A DNA stretch of 64,000 nucleotides from Cymbidium sinense (Eukaryota > Streptophyta > Magnoliopsida > Asparagales > Orchidaceae). A program made the position numbers and the translations under genes. The notes beneath the pieces were generated by a model, which was not told the DNA's origin, ran no database searches, and worked only from the letters and a program-made list of their open reading frames with translations. Numbering within the stretch: the stretch's first letter is position 1; every line of letters starts with the position of its first letter. The stretch spans positions 157,279,983 through 157,343,982 of the forward strand of contig CM038216.1 of NCBI GenBank assembly GCA_021442155.1, written 5' to 3'. Shown piece by piece: positions 11,500 through 23,893 of this stretch.

Positions 11500-13600
11500 A
11501 GTGACACAAATATGTAATTCAAACTAGCTTTATTCCTTGATTTCTTGGATTTAGAAGGAGGCACATAGTAGAAATCTAGTAAAGTAAGTGGGGTGAGGGA
11601 TTTGATTCTATCATTCACTGATACAATATGTCTACTAGAAGAAGAGCTAGCTAAAGAAGAAGTGTCGACTAAAGTAGCAGCTACAACGATGGAATAGAGG
11701 CTGGGCTCGGTGGTTCTACTTGGCTATCCAGTATGGCCGCCGCTACTATTGAGCTCACTTTCCCAAGTTGTCATGACAACTTGAAACCTTCCTTGATGTT
11801 GAGAGCTACCTCGTGCACCAAAAGGAAAGTTTCTTGATTTTTGATACAATCTTTTTAGAGGTTCGGGATAAGGAGATATCCCAACCTTCTTTGGTTTTGA
11901 GAGATCACATGTATTCCCAAGGATTGCTCTAACGGAACTGGATGGTTGTTCCACTAGGTATTCCTTCGGGATAACTATAGTGCCTGTCTTGTAGCTATGT
12001 CCAAGCCAGTCTTTGAATGTAAATCAATCCTCCAAAATATGTCCTAGTATGCGGTGGTAGGGGCAAAAGTTAGGATCATTGCTCTTGCCCACTTCCTCCA
12101 GCTTCCTAGGTTTGGGTAGAAAATCATGTTGCTTTAAGAGGTTCTTAAAGATTTTCTTGATTACCTCCCTCTTAAATGAATAAGTTTTTTTAGTTTATCC
12201 AAAAGAGTAGGTTGATGGTAGCTACCAGATGGCGGGTATGTGTGCCAATGCTGTGAGTATGGCTGAGGAGGAGGATGTGAATGGGGCTATGGAGGTGATA
12301 GGGATGGCCTAGAGGAGAGGTGGAAGTGATGGTTATGGAGCACGAGATCTCTCATACTACTCTCTAATCGGTTGCTTCCCCTTGTCCAATGCTACTACTG
12401 CCACTAGCTTCTTCTTATAGGCCTTTGTTTCTTTGGCTTTGATGGTTGGCCTTGAAAAGGGAACTGTTTGGCCTCTCCTTGTAGACTAGCTGCCTTGTTG
12501 ATTAGCTTCTTAAATGTCTTGATGGTAAAACCTTTGAGCATGAAGGTGACTGGTCCATGAATATTCGTTAGTAGAATTTCAATGGCATGATGTTCAAACA
12601 ATTGTGGTTCATATTTCATACTCAAATTCTGCCATCTAAGAATATAATCAACTAGGGACTCATTGGGGTGTTATTATACTATAACGAGATCACCCATAGT
12701 CACCCTTTATTGAGCTCCAGCAAACCTCTTAATGAAGAGTTGCTCCAACTCATCAAAAGTCTTCACTGAACTGTTGGGGAGTTCAGCATACCAATCAAAG
12801 GCTATACCTGCTAAACTGCTGATAAAAAGATAGAATAGTAATGCATCGCTGCCACCAATGTTGTAACAGTTGGCCCTGAAATGCGTTATGTGACGGTGTG
12901 GGTTCCCGCTGCCATCAAAGCACTTGAAAGAAGGAAGCAAAAAATCCTTAGGATATTAGATAGCATCAAATTCCTTTGAGTAGGGTCTATCCTTTAGAAC
13001 TGATGATCTGCCTCAGGCTTGTATCAATGCTTCTCTCACCTGCTGCTCAACCATGAGTTTAATATCTTTTCTTGTACGGAGGTACTATCCACTACCTTCC
13101 TATACAAGCTAGTGCTACCCTGCTCCACTGGAGGTGAAGTCTTGGCTTAATCTAAGACATGCAACAACTCGAGCTGAATGGTCTCTATAATAGTAAGATG
13201 CACTACTGGGGCTTGATTCTAAAGTGTCAAAGCTGCTACTAGTAAATCTTCAAGCCTCTTTTCCATTTTGTCAATTTGTTCATCCTTCTGTTTAAGTTAT
13301 TGAAGGAGGTGTTGGGTTGAGTAGGTTGTATCATCTTGCTTGGTCGCAATACCTTCCAAGCTCTACTGATCCCTAACGAGGGAACCCCTAGTGTCAACCA
13401 TATGCACCTCTACTAATTCCTCTAGCATATCATCTTCATTAGGATCAAAGCTAAACTTCTCTTTTCTATGTCAGACCAAGCATACCCTAGAATCTCCTCC
13501 TTCTCCATGAGATACTGTGCTACAATATCATCTAGGGAGCGGTCCAACTAAGCAAGCATAAATGATCATGGCTGACCAGTGGCGGGATCATTGTCATGAA
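11500..13600 (-). pseudogene. Gag remnant of Tat element 1
   Basis: Gag forms the virus-like particle. In element sense it begins with a coiled-coil-like stretch at about 13330-13230 (LKQKDEQIDKMEKRLEDLL). The capsid-type block follows at 12940-12707, with FDGSGNPHRHITHF, then GIAFDWYAELPNSS and FDELEQLFIKRFA, which is the standard retrotransposon gag pattern. 12625-12404 continues the domain. A zinc-binding relic lies near 12075-12005 (FCPYHRILGH, then FKDWL). An expected later cysteine codon there appears as TGA. The tail runs to about 11720 (RAILGNTCDLSKPKKVG). Frame breaks separate all pieces, so the gene is inactive. Confidence 0.82.
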
Positions 13601-13699
13601 CAAAATATATTTAACCTCCCCTACTATTGGAGAGCTAATCTTGTGAGGACTACGCTCACTTGAGGATACATGCTCCTGGCTATCACTAGATCTAGGTGG

Positions 13700-15025
13700 A
13701 GTGGTACTCCTGAGAGGATATATAGTTATAGGGACAATGGTACTATCTTCCTAACCCTCTGCTTCTACGATCTCCATGGTCTGTGGTGGTGGTGGTGATG
13801 GCACAACTACAATACTTTGAGGTCGCCATTCCCTCTTCACTGAAATTGGAGCAGGAGGTCGAGTAGGAGAGCTTGGCCTTGCCTCAGGTGGTGTAGATGA
13901 AATGAGATCTCTTGGACATAACTGGATCACTAGTGGAGTTTTTTTTCCCAATATGTTGCCTTCATGGCCTTTGACAGAACTGTGGAAGATAGAACTTGTA
14001 CTAGAGATGGACTTGGAGTAAAGTGATGTGGTCGAGGCACCACCGACTCTCTTGATGCAGGAGCTCTCCTCCCATGGTGGGTAGTACCCGTTAGTAGAAT
14101 GTTATCAGTATGACCGGCACAAGTAACATGCTAATCGAGAAAATTGATAAAGGCTGAGGCCGCTGACTACCTGGTGTACCTGCCTTTCTCTACTAGTGAC
14201 ATGCACTGATACCGGGCTTCTCTAGCCCTCTCCTATAGGATGTGCTCACCAACTCTGCGAGGAATAACCGACTGTAAATCAAATTGGGTCTCGGACTCTG
14301 ATCATCCCTAAACCTCACCTACTCAGCATAGAACTGACCTAAGGCCAGCATATGACCTCCTTCTATCTCTGGTAGGAGCCTCATACTGTACTGTAGGTGG
14401 AGGTGGCACTGTAAACCTCCTAACATCTTCCTCTCCATCAGATCTAGAGAGAGGATGGAACTTGTTCTATGTGATCAGAGGAGAAACAATCCTGGGTGAC
14501 TCCTCCACTATAAACTGGGAAACTACCTCCAACTCCTTGGTTATGCACTCATCATGACACTTGATCTTGTGCCATCAATTACGACTAGTCTGGGAGAGGA
14601 GCGAAGACATATCTCAAAGGTTGGGAGACTACCCAAAGGGGATAGCCTTTTTGAAGGAGCTAGTGGCTGGTACGGGCAAGAAAGCACAACAACGAATGGA
14701 ACTAACTCGAATTATTGGGAACTACCACAACCTTCCTCTTTAGTGAGGGAACTAAATCAGATGGCATCTCAACATGAATGACTAGCTTATGCCCAATCAC
14801 CACACTCCTGCTAACAGTTATGAGGGTTGCCCCCTCACAAGTGATCCTGGCCCCTTCGAATCCTCGACCAAAGTGAATGAGATGGGCAAAGTCGGTATGT
14901 GGGAGGCTAGATTGATCCAAGCCCAAATCCATCCTAAAAGGGAAAGTGCAGACAAACTTCTGAGAGTCCATAACACTAAACTGAACTAAGTAGAAACTGA
15001 CTGAAACTGAGTTGAAATTTTGCAA
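13700..15025 (-). pseudogene. ORF1-like segment upstream of gag in Tat element 1
   Basis: Two open pieces lie between the leader and gag. The first, 15025-14702, has an in-frame ATG at 14971 (context TGTTATGGA) that starts MDSQKFVCTFPF and continues with a mixed hydrophobic sequence. The second, 13951-13751, is proline-rich (ISSTPPEARPSSPTRPPAP). I recognise no domain. Tat relatives such as Ogre carry an extra ORF in this position, so an upstream ORF or an extended gag N-terminus is plausible. The 14971 ATG is preferred because it has a G at +4 and follows the leader directly. Plus-strand frames at 14554-14989 overlap it and are probably shadows, though I cannot exclude them. Confidence 0.35.
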
Positions 15026-15101
15026 TTTGTGAAAACAAACTCTAATAAGATTTATTCTCTTATATTTTGCTTAACTTTAGAATTTTTATTTAGAATTTGA
15101 A

Positions 15102-16677
15102 CCCACACTCAACAATTTGAATATGTTAAGTGGGGCTCCTTGAATTTAGAAGAGATATTTTTGAAGGAGAAATTTTTTGAGTTTAGAATCCATTTTCAAC
15201 AAATTTGTGTATGTTGAAAATGGGCTCAATTATTTTGAAGAAATTTTTTATGCTTCCATTGGTTCATATTTGAATTTGACTTTTATGTTTGAGGACCCTT
15301 TATTTAACAAATTTGAGTATGTTAAATAAATGGTCAATTGATTTTTTTTTATTTGGAATTTTGGGATTTACTCACCTAGCAAATTTGGGTATGCTAGATG
15401 AGATGTTTGAAAATAATTTTCTTCTTTTGCTTATTTGCTTGTGATGTGAATCATGTGTGAATTTGGAAATAAAATCTTTACTGAGCAAATTTATATGCTA
15501 AATGAAGTCCAAATCAAATTTGATTTTGATTTTAAAAATGGGATCTTTACTTAGTAAATTTGGCTATACTAAATAAAGCCTCAAATGTGTTTGGTTTTTG
15601 TTTTGATTTTTGAAAAGAGGGCCTACTTAGCAAATTTGTGTATGCTAAAGAAAGAATCAAATGTGCTTTGCTTTGTATTTTATTTGAAAAGAGGATCTTT
15701 ACTTAGCAAATTTGTGTATGCTAAATAAAATCCATGTGTTTTGTTTTTGTTTTTGATTTGAAAAGAGGATCTTCTCTTAGCAAATTTAGGTATACTAAAT
15801 AAAGAATCCGAATGTGTTTGATTTTTGTGATTTTGAAAGGAGAATCTTTACTTAGCATATTTGGGTATGCTAAATAAAGAATCCAAATGTGTTTAATTTT
15901 TGTGTTTGATTTCTAAAAAGTGGATCTTTACCTAGAAAATTTGTGTATGCTAAATAAGAGATCCAAATGTGTTTGATTTTTGAAAAGAGGAGCTTCCATT
16001 TAGCAAATGTGGTATGTTAAATAGAATCCAATTTATTTTTCTTTTTGAAAAGTGAAACTATCATTTGACAAATTTGAGTATGACAAATAGAATTCCAATG
16101 TATTTTGATTTTTTTTATGATTTTTGCAAAGTAGATTTCCATTTAACAAATTTAGGTATTTAAAATGGAAGTCAATTTTGTTTCATGTTTCAAAGATGAA
16201 GTCTTTGTGTGATTTATTGCTTTTTAAAAAGATGGAAAATCACACTTAACACACATAGAATGTGTTGAGTGGAGTTTCAAATGGTGTGATTTTGTTTGAA
16301 GACAAAGCCTCCATTCAATAAGTTTGGGTATATTGAATGAAGAGGCTTCTCTTCAAGTTTGTAATTTTGAAAGGGGAGAAACTCTAACTTCAACATATGT
16401 AAGATATATTAAAATAGAGTTTCAATTTTATGATTTGATTTCATTTGGGGATGAAATCTTCATTCAATAAATTTGGGTGTATTGAATGAGGATGTTCATT
16501 TTTAAATATGTGATTTTTGAAAAGATGGTTTTAATTTTATTTTGGAAATGAAATCTTCATTCAATAAATTTGGGTATATTGAAATGAGGATGTTCATTTG
16601 TGATTTTTGAAAGATGATTTTGGTTTAATTTGGAATGAAATATTCATTCAATAAATTTAGGTATATTGAATGAGGAT
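15102..16677 (-). repeat. Tandem array of about 20 hairpin units in the leader of Tat element 1
   Basis: About 20 units spaced roughly 70-110 bp apart each contain an inverted repeat of 8-14 bp around a conserved 10-base loop, AATTTGNGTA on the plus strand (TACNCAAATT in element sense). Examples: CCATTTTCAACA with TGTTGAAAATGG (15190-15223); TTTATTTAACA with TGTTAAATAAA (15299-15330); CTCACCTAGCA with TGCTAGATGAG (15371-15402); CTTTACTTAGTA with TACTAAATAAAG (15545-15578); CTTTACTTAGCA with TGCTAAATAAAG (15846-15879); CATTCAATA with TATTGAATG (16312-16339 and 16461-16488). Arms differ between units but stay complementary within a unit. Spacers carry T-rich text such as AAATGTGTTTGATTTTTG. In element sense the array lies between the PBS and the first ATG, in the untranslated leader. 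Confidence 0.85.
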
Positions 16678-17186
16678 GTTTATAAGTGCCTTTTTTTCTT
16701 TTTTATTTTCTTTTTTTTTTGTGAAAGGATGTTTTTGATTTTTTATTGGAAAGATCCTACTACATAACAATCTCGAAGATTGTTAGAAGAGGTTAAGTTA
16801 TATGTGTTTTGTGAAACTTTTTATGCAAATATTTTTATTATGTCAATTTTGGAAAAGTGCTTTTGAAAAGCTATATTTTATATGGGATTTATTTTTCTTT
16901 TGTTTTTAGAATGGACTTTACCTTATAATGGAGATGGTAAGAAAAAGGTCTTTAGTTATCTCTATTTTTTTATTAAATTTTATTTTCACCTATTGGGAGA
17001 CCCAATAGGGTTTTAAGACCCACCTGGAGTGAGGTCATAAAACCTAAAGGATGTTGGCTAGCTTAGCTTAAGAATGAAATAAACTAAGTGCCAACATAAA
17101 GAATGATAGCCTTGGATTCATATGAAATACAAACCCACTATTGATACTTGGAGATAATGATCATTTACCAAAGATGGAGAGAGGAA
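16678..17186 (-). other. PBS-proximal leader of Tat element 1, with two perfect hairpins
   Basis: This T-rich leader segment has no gene. It holds two perfect stem-loops outside the main array. One is TAACAATCT and AGATTGTTA around CGA (16765-16785). The other is CCTATTGGG and CCCAATAGG around AGA (16989-17009). Their loops are unlike the array loop. A run of T and TTTTC words fills 16689-16722. Confidence 0.6.
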
Positions 17187-17207
17187 CCTTCCTCAGCAGA
17201 GTTGCCA
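17187..17207 (-). other. Primer binding site region of Tat element 1
   Basis: In element sense the LTR ends CACCCACA. Eight bases follow, then TGGCAACTCTGCTGAGGA. A TGG-starting sequence a few bases inside the 5' LTR is the standard position for the tRNA primer site, and many Tat elements have a similar TGGCGACTCTGCTGGGGA-type string here. I cannot assign the tRNA with certainty. This site fixes the element orientation as minus. Confidence 0.65.
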
Positions 17208-20200
17208 AAAGAATCTGTGGGTGTTTTATTTTATTTTCATCTTCATCTATGAGGTAAATGAAAATAAAAATAAAATACTTTATTTGTTGGACACCACGTA
17301 GATCTGTATATGTTCTTATTAGGGTGATTGAGTACAACATCAAGGAATGATGTACTATCTTGAGAGATAGAAGTCACCACTCTACAATGGACCTAATCAC
17401 CTAATAAGGACTCCTAAGTACAATGGGTCTTTGAATGTGTCAGAGATTCTTCCCCTACTTTACATGGAAAGTAAAGTAGGGTTTATTTTAAATTAGTTTG
17501 TTAAGTTCCCTATGGAGGCAAGCCCCCATAATTAATTACATCCTAAGGAATGAGATTCCTTAAGAATACTCTCAATTAAGGTGAATGATCATTGTCTCCC
17601 ATGATTTCAAATATAGGACTATGAATCAATTAATTATTTTTAGAAAAATCAATTGGGATTGTTTAAAAGGAGGAGTTATTTTTAGAACCAAAGGGAGATG
17701 AGTAGGGGATACTCATTATACTAAAAAGCCTAGTGAACATCCCAAACTATCCTATGATTGGGCTTTATACTTTTGAAGTTGAGGAGATTTATTTGTTTGA
17801 GTTGAATATTTATTAGAAATCTAGGAACACAATGTCATGTAAATGCCTAAGAGATTAGGATTTATGCTTGTAGCCTGTAAAGGGAAGAAGCAACCTTAGA
17901 TCCTAAATCTATGGAGCCTTGGAGAGGGTTAGATCTTGACCTAAATCTAAGGCAAAATGGGTATATGGTTTACCTCCACAAGAAAGGATAAAGCACCCGA
18001 CTGTTGGACTTACAACCGCCTAGAGGTGGCTGCCATCTAACTCCATCTATGATTTTAAATACATGTAGGCAAGTCTTATGCTTTTGAAAGATAGGTAAGT
18101 TGTTGTTTATTTAGAAAGAAGACTAATTCCTTAAACACACTCCCTAAGAGACTAGATCATGAAGGGAATGAGTAATGACTTAATCTAATGAAAGTTTTTG
18201 TTAAGTTTTATTTTGATTTTGGATAATTTATTTGACACAGACTATGAGATTCATATGCCTAATGCAGAAATTATCAGCCAAAAGGAAGGTGTATTTTCTC
18301 GGCAAAGGTGGAAGCCCTCCATAAGCAAGAGTGAAGCAAGATGATTTTATGCATGAGGTGAAACATACAACATCCATCTAAGGGGTGGTTAAATCTTTTA
18401 TTATCTTGATTTATGTCCTCGACTTTAGGTAAGGTTATGAGTTATTTAATTTTAATTTTTAGTTGATTAATTGGATAGAAAATTTATTTTTTCTAAGAGC
18501 CTAATCGCATCCAGGCCATTCATCAAATAATAAAGAAACTAGAAAAAAATATGCCAATATAATGCACAAGCTAAACAAACATCAAACAATTTTATAAAGC
18601 TAGCACAAAAGAACAAAAGGCCTTTGTAATCGGGCTCCATCGCACAAACTCAAAAAGAAATTAGTAGCTGAGCTCTTCTTTATACAACCCAGATTACAAA
18701 TGAAAAACTACAACTTAGAAAGAATTTATGTTATGGGAGTCTTCATTCTTCTTTGTTCATTTGTTCATTTCTTTCTTTCCTTCTTTTCTTTCCTTCTTTT
18801 TTTTCTTTCCTTCTTTTGGTTGGTTGGGATGTAGTTTGCTCCAAGGCTTCACATGGTGCATAAGACTTACTCATATGATCAATGTTCATCCTAATTCCCC
18901 ATAACTTCATTCCAAATTATAATTGCAAAATTACATGAAATGGGAAAAGTAAATTTAACTAAAACCTAAAAAAATAGAGGTTAACTAAACATACCACACA
19001 ACCCAAGCATGTATATGAATAATTTGGACTTAGCACTCACACATGGATAACCAAGTCTATCTGTCCTAATTTGGATTATTCTTAGTATAAGCAACCTGCA
19101 CAGCAAAAATATTTATATTTTTATTGCAACACCCCTTAAGCACAATCCCCTACAGAAGACATGATTAGGCTAAGATCTCCGTACCATCTAGTCTATGCAC
19201 ATACACCCTAACATCCAATTTAAAACATTACATCACAAAATAAAACCATGCATTTACCTTAACATAGAGCGAGAAATGGTGTATTAGTTTAATGTGTGTG
19301 CCATTTAAGGCTTGTGTGGCATGTCTTAGCTAGGCTTTAAGGTTGGAATTTTCTAAGTGTGCGAGAGATTCAACTTAGGATGGTGGTTTTAGTTTAAGTG
19401 GTTTAGTCAATTTATCAATTTTATTTGATGCTTTGATTTAGTTTGAATGAACCTACACTTAGTTATAAGAAAGAGAAGAAAAGAGAAAGAACTTATCTTT
19501 CATCCCTACCTTAAGTAATTTCTAAGGTAGATTCATTAGTGATTTTTCTTTAGTGAATATTTTATTATGTGTTTTAATTACCTAAGTTTAGATTTACTCT
19601 AAGTAGCCCTATTCAAATAAGAAAGGCATCTTAGGATTAATTAAGTTGAATTACTATCACATAACACACATTCATTTATTTCTTTCCAACATGTATACCA
19701 TGCATACGAATGATCCTAAGCATACTTATACATTTAATGCAAAAACTTTAGCACACTTTGATGATGAATGCTAAGAGATGTTGCTTCAAGAAAATTTGAA
19801 GATTCAAGGATGCATGATTTTGTTAAGTAGAAAAGAAGGGCTCTTTTATCCATTAATCAAATGCACATTTACATGTTTAAAAGACATAAGAGAGTATGCC
19901 ATTATTTTCTACACCAGGAGTGTAAGGTACAAGACCTACTTAGGGATACTTAAAGCCTTGCAACCCCGGGATGTCCAGACTAATATAGCACTTTTATTAA
20001 ATACATGTGCATGTACAAAGAAATAAATGAATGAAGAATCATGCAAAAGATTTTTGTTTTTGAGTTTGTTATGCAATTTATATGTGTAGATGTGAAGATC
20101 CTTCTTAAGTCATAACATAGAAGTGTATAGGAATGGATTTAAGCAAGTGTTATGTTCTTTTCAAATGAACTATACACTTTGCAAATCCTATCCAAATCCG

Positions 20201-22463
20201 TGTTAAGAGAAGAGAAGGAAAATCACATGAAGCACATCTTATATTATAATCACATGCAAACTTATAAGTACTTATAAGTAGCATACCTTCATTTATAATT
20301 TGATTTGTAAGTTTTGAAAATAATTTTTGATTTAATAGTGATAATATCCACTCATATTCTTATTTTAGCCAAAACATGCAATTTGACATAAAGGAAACAT
20401 TTTATTTGATTAATTTTCCAAAAGAGATGAATGCATGATTTCATATGGAAAACAATCATTTAGCATGCTTGGAAAGAAATAAATTGATGTAAGCATATAA
20501 TTTCATTCACCCTAATTAATTCCTAAGGACAATCCTATAAGATAAGATTATTCAAAGTGAATCAAAATTGCTTAAAGAAACTTTTATTTTGGTTTTGAAT
20601 TTGATTTGAAAATGATTTGTGAGAAATGGTTTGCTGGTCTTAAACCATTTCCCCATATGTGAATCAATTTAGTTTAATTTTAGAACAATTTGATTCATTT
20701 TTATGTTTTTTTTAGGTTAAGGTGTGAATTAAATTCATTAATTACCCCTTTCCTATACCACTTTAACATAATTAACCAAATAATTATGAGCCAACATATG
20801 ATATGCAACCACATGGAATTTAAATGAGCAATGCACCTAAGAAAGAAGGGGGCTTAATGCAATTGGCTCATAATTATTGATTAATTAAGCTAAAGGGTTT
20901 TCATTAAGTGCTTTCATAACCTCCTCACACATGTGAGTTGGATTATGATTTCCTTAAGCTTACCTTAGGCTTTTGAACACCTAAGGATCTACCCAGCAAG
21001 AGAATGATTAAGTTTCTGGATTAATTTTTAGTTTTGAGTTGGGTTAATTAAGCTATTTAATGAAGTGATTAAATCATTCATCAATTTACAAATTAATTAA
21101 GTCTTCATTCAAATGAAATAGACTTAGGGAAAAAGATTTGGAAAAGGAATCCTAATCTCATTCCCTAAGTCTATCCACTATTCCAAGGTGATTAATAAGC
21201 TTAATTAATAAATTTATCACCATTTAATAGATTAATTAATCATTTAATTGATTAAAGGAGTGATTAGAGATGAAATAAGTAATTACCTAAATTAATCCAA
21301 ATAATAATTCCAAGAAAATCATGGGAGGCAAAAGTCATCCCACTGGTTAACCCTTGGGAGTTTAGAATTAAATACTAAAGTAATTAAAGGGTAATCAATA
21401 TAATTACATCCCCAATAAAACCAAATTGAGTGAAGGTTACTCTTCAAAATCAATTAAACTTAATTTTATATTATTCCCCTTTGAATTATCTTTAAAATGA
21501 ACTTGAGTTTCAGTTTTTGGACTTTTCTACATTTAGTTATGAATTTATGAAGTTTATTTGATTAATAGGTAATTAAATAACCTAATTATATAACTAATCA
21601 TGTTGGCGCCATGTGGGCTGCTGATGCTACACGTGCTTTCCACATGGCATGAAAAATTTGTTATTTAAGTTATCACATCACGCACCACGTCAGCTGGCAG
21701 TGCAACATGCTTTCCCCTAGGCCATTAGATCAAGGATTGGATGGTCAAGATTAAACCCACAGTTATAAAGGGATTAATTAGTGGATCTAACATGTTTTAA
21801 TCAGGGTCATCCATCCAAAACATGTGGGATGGATGACCCATGATTCATCTCTGCCTTTGCTTGCGGGAGATGGAGACCTTCCACCCTCCATGGCTTGATC
21901 TAAGCTCACATGAGTTAGAATTTGCTAAGATTCAACCCACACCATCTAGAAATATAGGGAAGAATATCCAACGGTTGAATTTTAATCGGCTGACAATTCC
22001 CTTCACAAAGGACCAAGCAATTTTTAAATTAAGGTCGATTTTGAGTCATACCTCGCTGGAGGTTATCACCGCAGCTTCCAACGGTGGAGGTAGCTTCGTC
22101 CAGTGGAGATGAAGTCCTGTTGAAAGTTTTAAGGTTTAATTTAAAGTGGATCTCCTAATTGGACAAGCTCCCCTTCAATGGCTTGCGACTTTGATCGAAG
22201 TGAGGCTTCCCATGGCTTGGTGACTTGGGAAAAGCTTTGGGTGAGCTTGCTCCCGTGATGGTGTTTTCAAAGTGAATTGGATTTGATTGAGGATTGATCG
22301 AGTTGGAATCTCTTCCCACCTCCCCTATTTCAGCTATGTAGAAAATTGAGAGAGGGAAATTGGAGAGAGCTTGGAAATGCTTAGGGAACTTTGTGAATGC
22401 TTGCTTTCGATCCTCTAAGCTCAATCAAATGCAAGAGTGTTGGTTTGAGTGGAAATGAGGGGG

Positions 22464-22474
22464 AGTATATATCC
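22464..22474 (-). promoter_or_regulatory. Candidate TATA box of LTR copy B
   Basis: On the minus strand the sequence reads GGGGATATATACTCCCCC, a TATATA core inside a GC-rich frame in otherwise AT-rich DNA. Copy C has the related GGAGATATACTCCCC at about 37131-37144. Downstream in element sense is pyrimidine-rich, leader-like sequence; upstream lies the W-box cluster. If real, U3 is about 2.3 kb and R-U5 about 5.2 kb. No transcript evidence is available. Confidence 0.35.
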
Positions 22475-22776
22475 CCTTACTTGGATCAGACAGCCAAAGC
22501 TTATTCTTCCATTTTTGATCAGTTACTCTAATTGAATGGGTTATTTAGGCTGTTAGGGATCTCATATGCTTCTATTTTGGCAAAGGAGTGGAATGGTCGA
22601 GGTGCACATGTGTTAAATGAGTGTGGGAGGTGATCCATGTAGAGAAATTCCATTGGGTAGGGCAGTTTTGGCCTTGGGTTGGGTTTGGTTGAGCCAAACC
22701 CATTAGGTCATGTGCACTACCTCCCTTGTATAAATGGTCCACTAGGAGGATGCCAAGGGGCCATCAAAAGGAATTG

Positions 22777-23893
22777 ACCAAATTCCAAGTGGATTTGGCC
22801 ATAGGTTACCCTTTAACCTAGGGGTAAAATGATCATTTGGCCTCAATTTTGATTTAGACATATTTGAAATGATTGAAAAATGGTTGTGCTATTTTTTAAT
22901 GAATTTGGAGTTGATTTGATATGCTTTGGCTCAAGTTGACCCATTTATGTCAAAATGGGTCAACCAAATTGGGTCAAACTAAGGTTAGCTTAAGTTCATA
23001 TGACCATTTGAAATGTTTTTACATCATTAGTTTGGTTCAATTTAATTTATATTTGGTTTTTGTTCAATTGAGTTTATTTAGGTCAAATTAGTCAAGTTGA
23101 CCAATTTAACTCATTTGACCCAATTAGATTAGGTCATGGGTTCATTTAAGTTTTGTTGATCATTTAAAATGTATTGCAAGCTTTAGTTTCAATCAATTTT
23201 GGTTTAGTTTGATTTCAAGTTAATTTAACCATTTAGGTCAAGTTGGGTTCATGGTCAATTGGGCTAGGTTGGGTCTAGTTGGCCAATTAAGATTTTGGTC
23301 AAGTTCAACAATCACTTTAGAATGAATTTGACCCATTGATTGCAATCAATTTGGCTTAGATCAAAATTTGACCCATTTTGGCCTTTATAAGTCAAGTTGG
23401 GTCAACTTGAGTCAAGTAGCCAATTGGACTAGGTTTAGCTCAATTGATGGCTTGATCATGTTCAATCATTGATAATGGATTGATTTAGATCAGTGGTTTC
23501 AATCAATTTGGCCTATAATGAATTTTGGCTAGTTTGGGTTTCATTTTGGTTAAGTGTTGACTTGGTCAATAGCTAGGTTTGACTTGGTTTGACCCAATTT
23601 GGATGATTGATTATCCCATGATGATTGTTGAGGCTTAGGTGGGATTAGTTCAATCTAATTTGGGTTGGATTAGAATTTGTCTCAAAAAGGTACTTTAGGT
23701 CACTTTGGGTTAAGTGAGCCTAAATAAGTCAATTGATCAAGGCTTGATTCAAGTTTGGTTTAACTCACATATAGACTTATGATTGAGATATAAATCTCAT
23801 TGCAAGTGATTTGGAGTCAAATGGGTTTTGGTTCATTTGATAATTTCAAGTCAAAAGCGTGATCATGGGTTTGACTTGGGTTGGTTTGACTTT
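22777..23893 (-). promoter_or_regulatory. Dense W-box cluster in LTR copy B
   Basis: By eye about 26 TTGAC/GTCAA cores lie in 1.1 kb, against about 2-3 expected from base composition (36 percent GC assumed). Examples are near 22950, 23090-23125, 23240, 23295 and 23395-23425. The cluster ends about 300 bp before the candidate TATA box in element sense. WRKY factors bind TTGAC(C/T), so an enhancer role is possible, though degenerate local duplication could also create the density. Confidence 0.5.

Noticed and set aside
15102..16677. CRISPR-like repeat-spacer array
   Set aside because: The repeats vary in sequence, spacers are similar to each other and T-rich, and the context is a plant retrotransposon leader.
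22155..22424. 89-codon minus-strand open frame downstream of the candidate TATA box in LTR copy B
   Set aside because: Copy C has stops in the matching frame and I see no domain. It is in element sense, so it is not excluded, but not supported.
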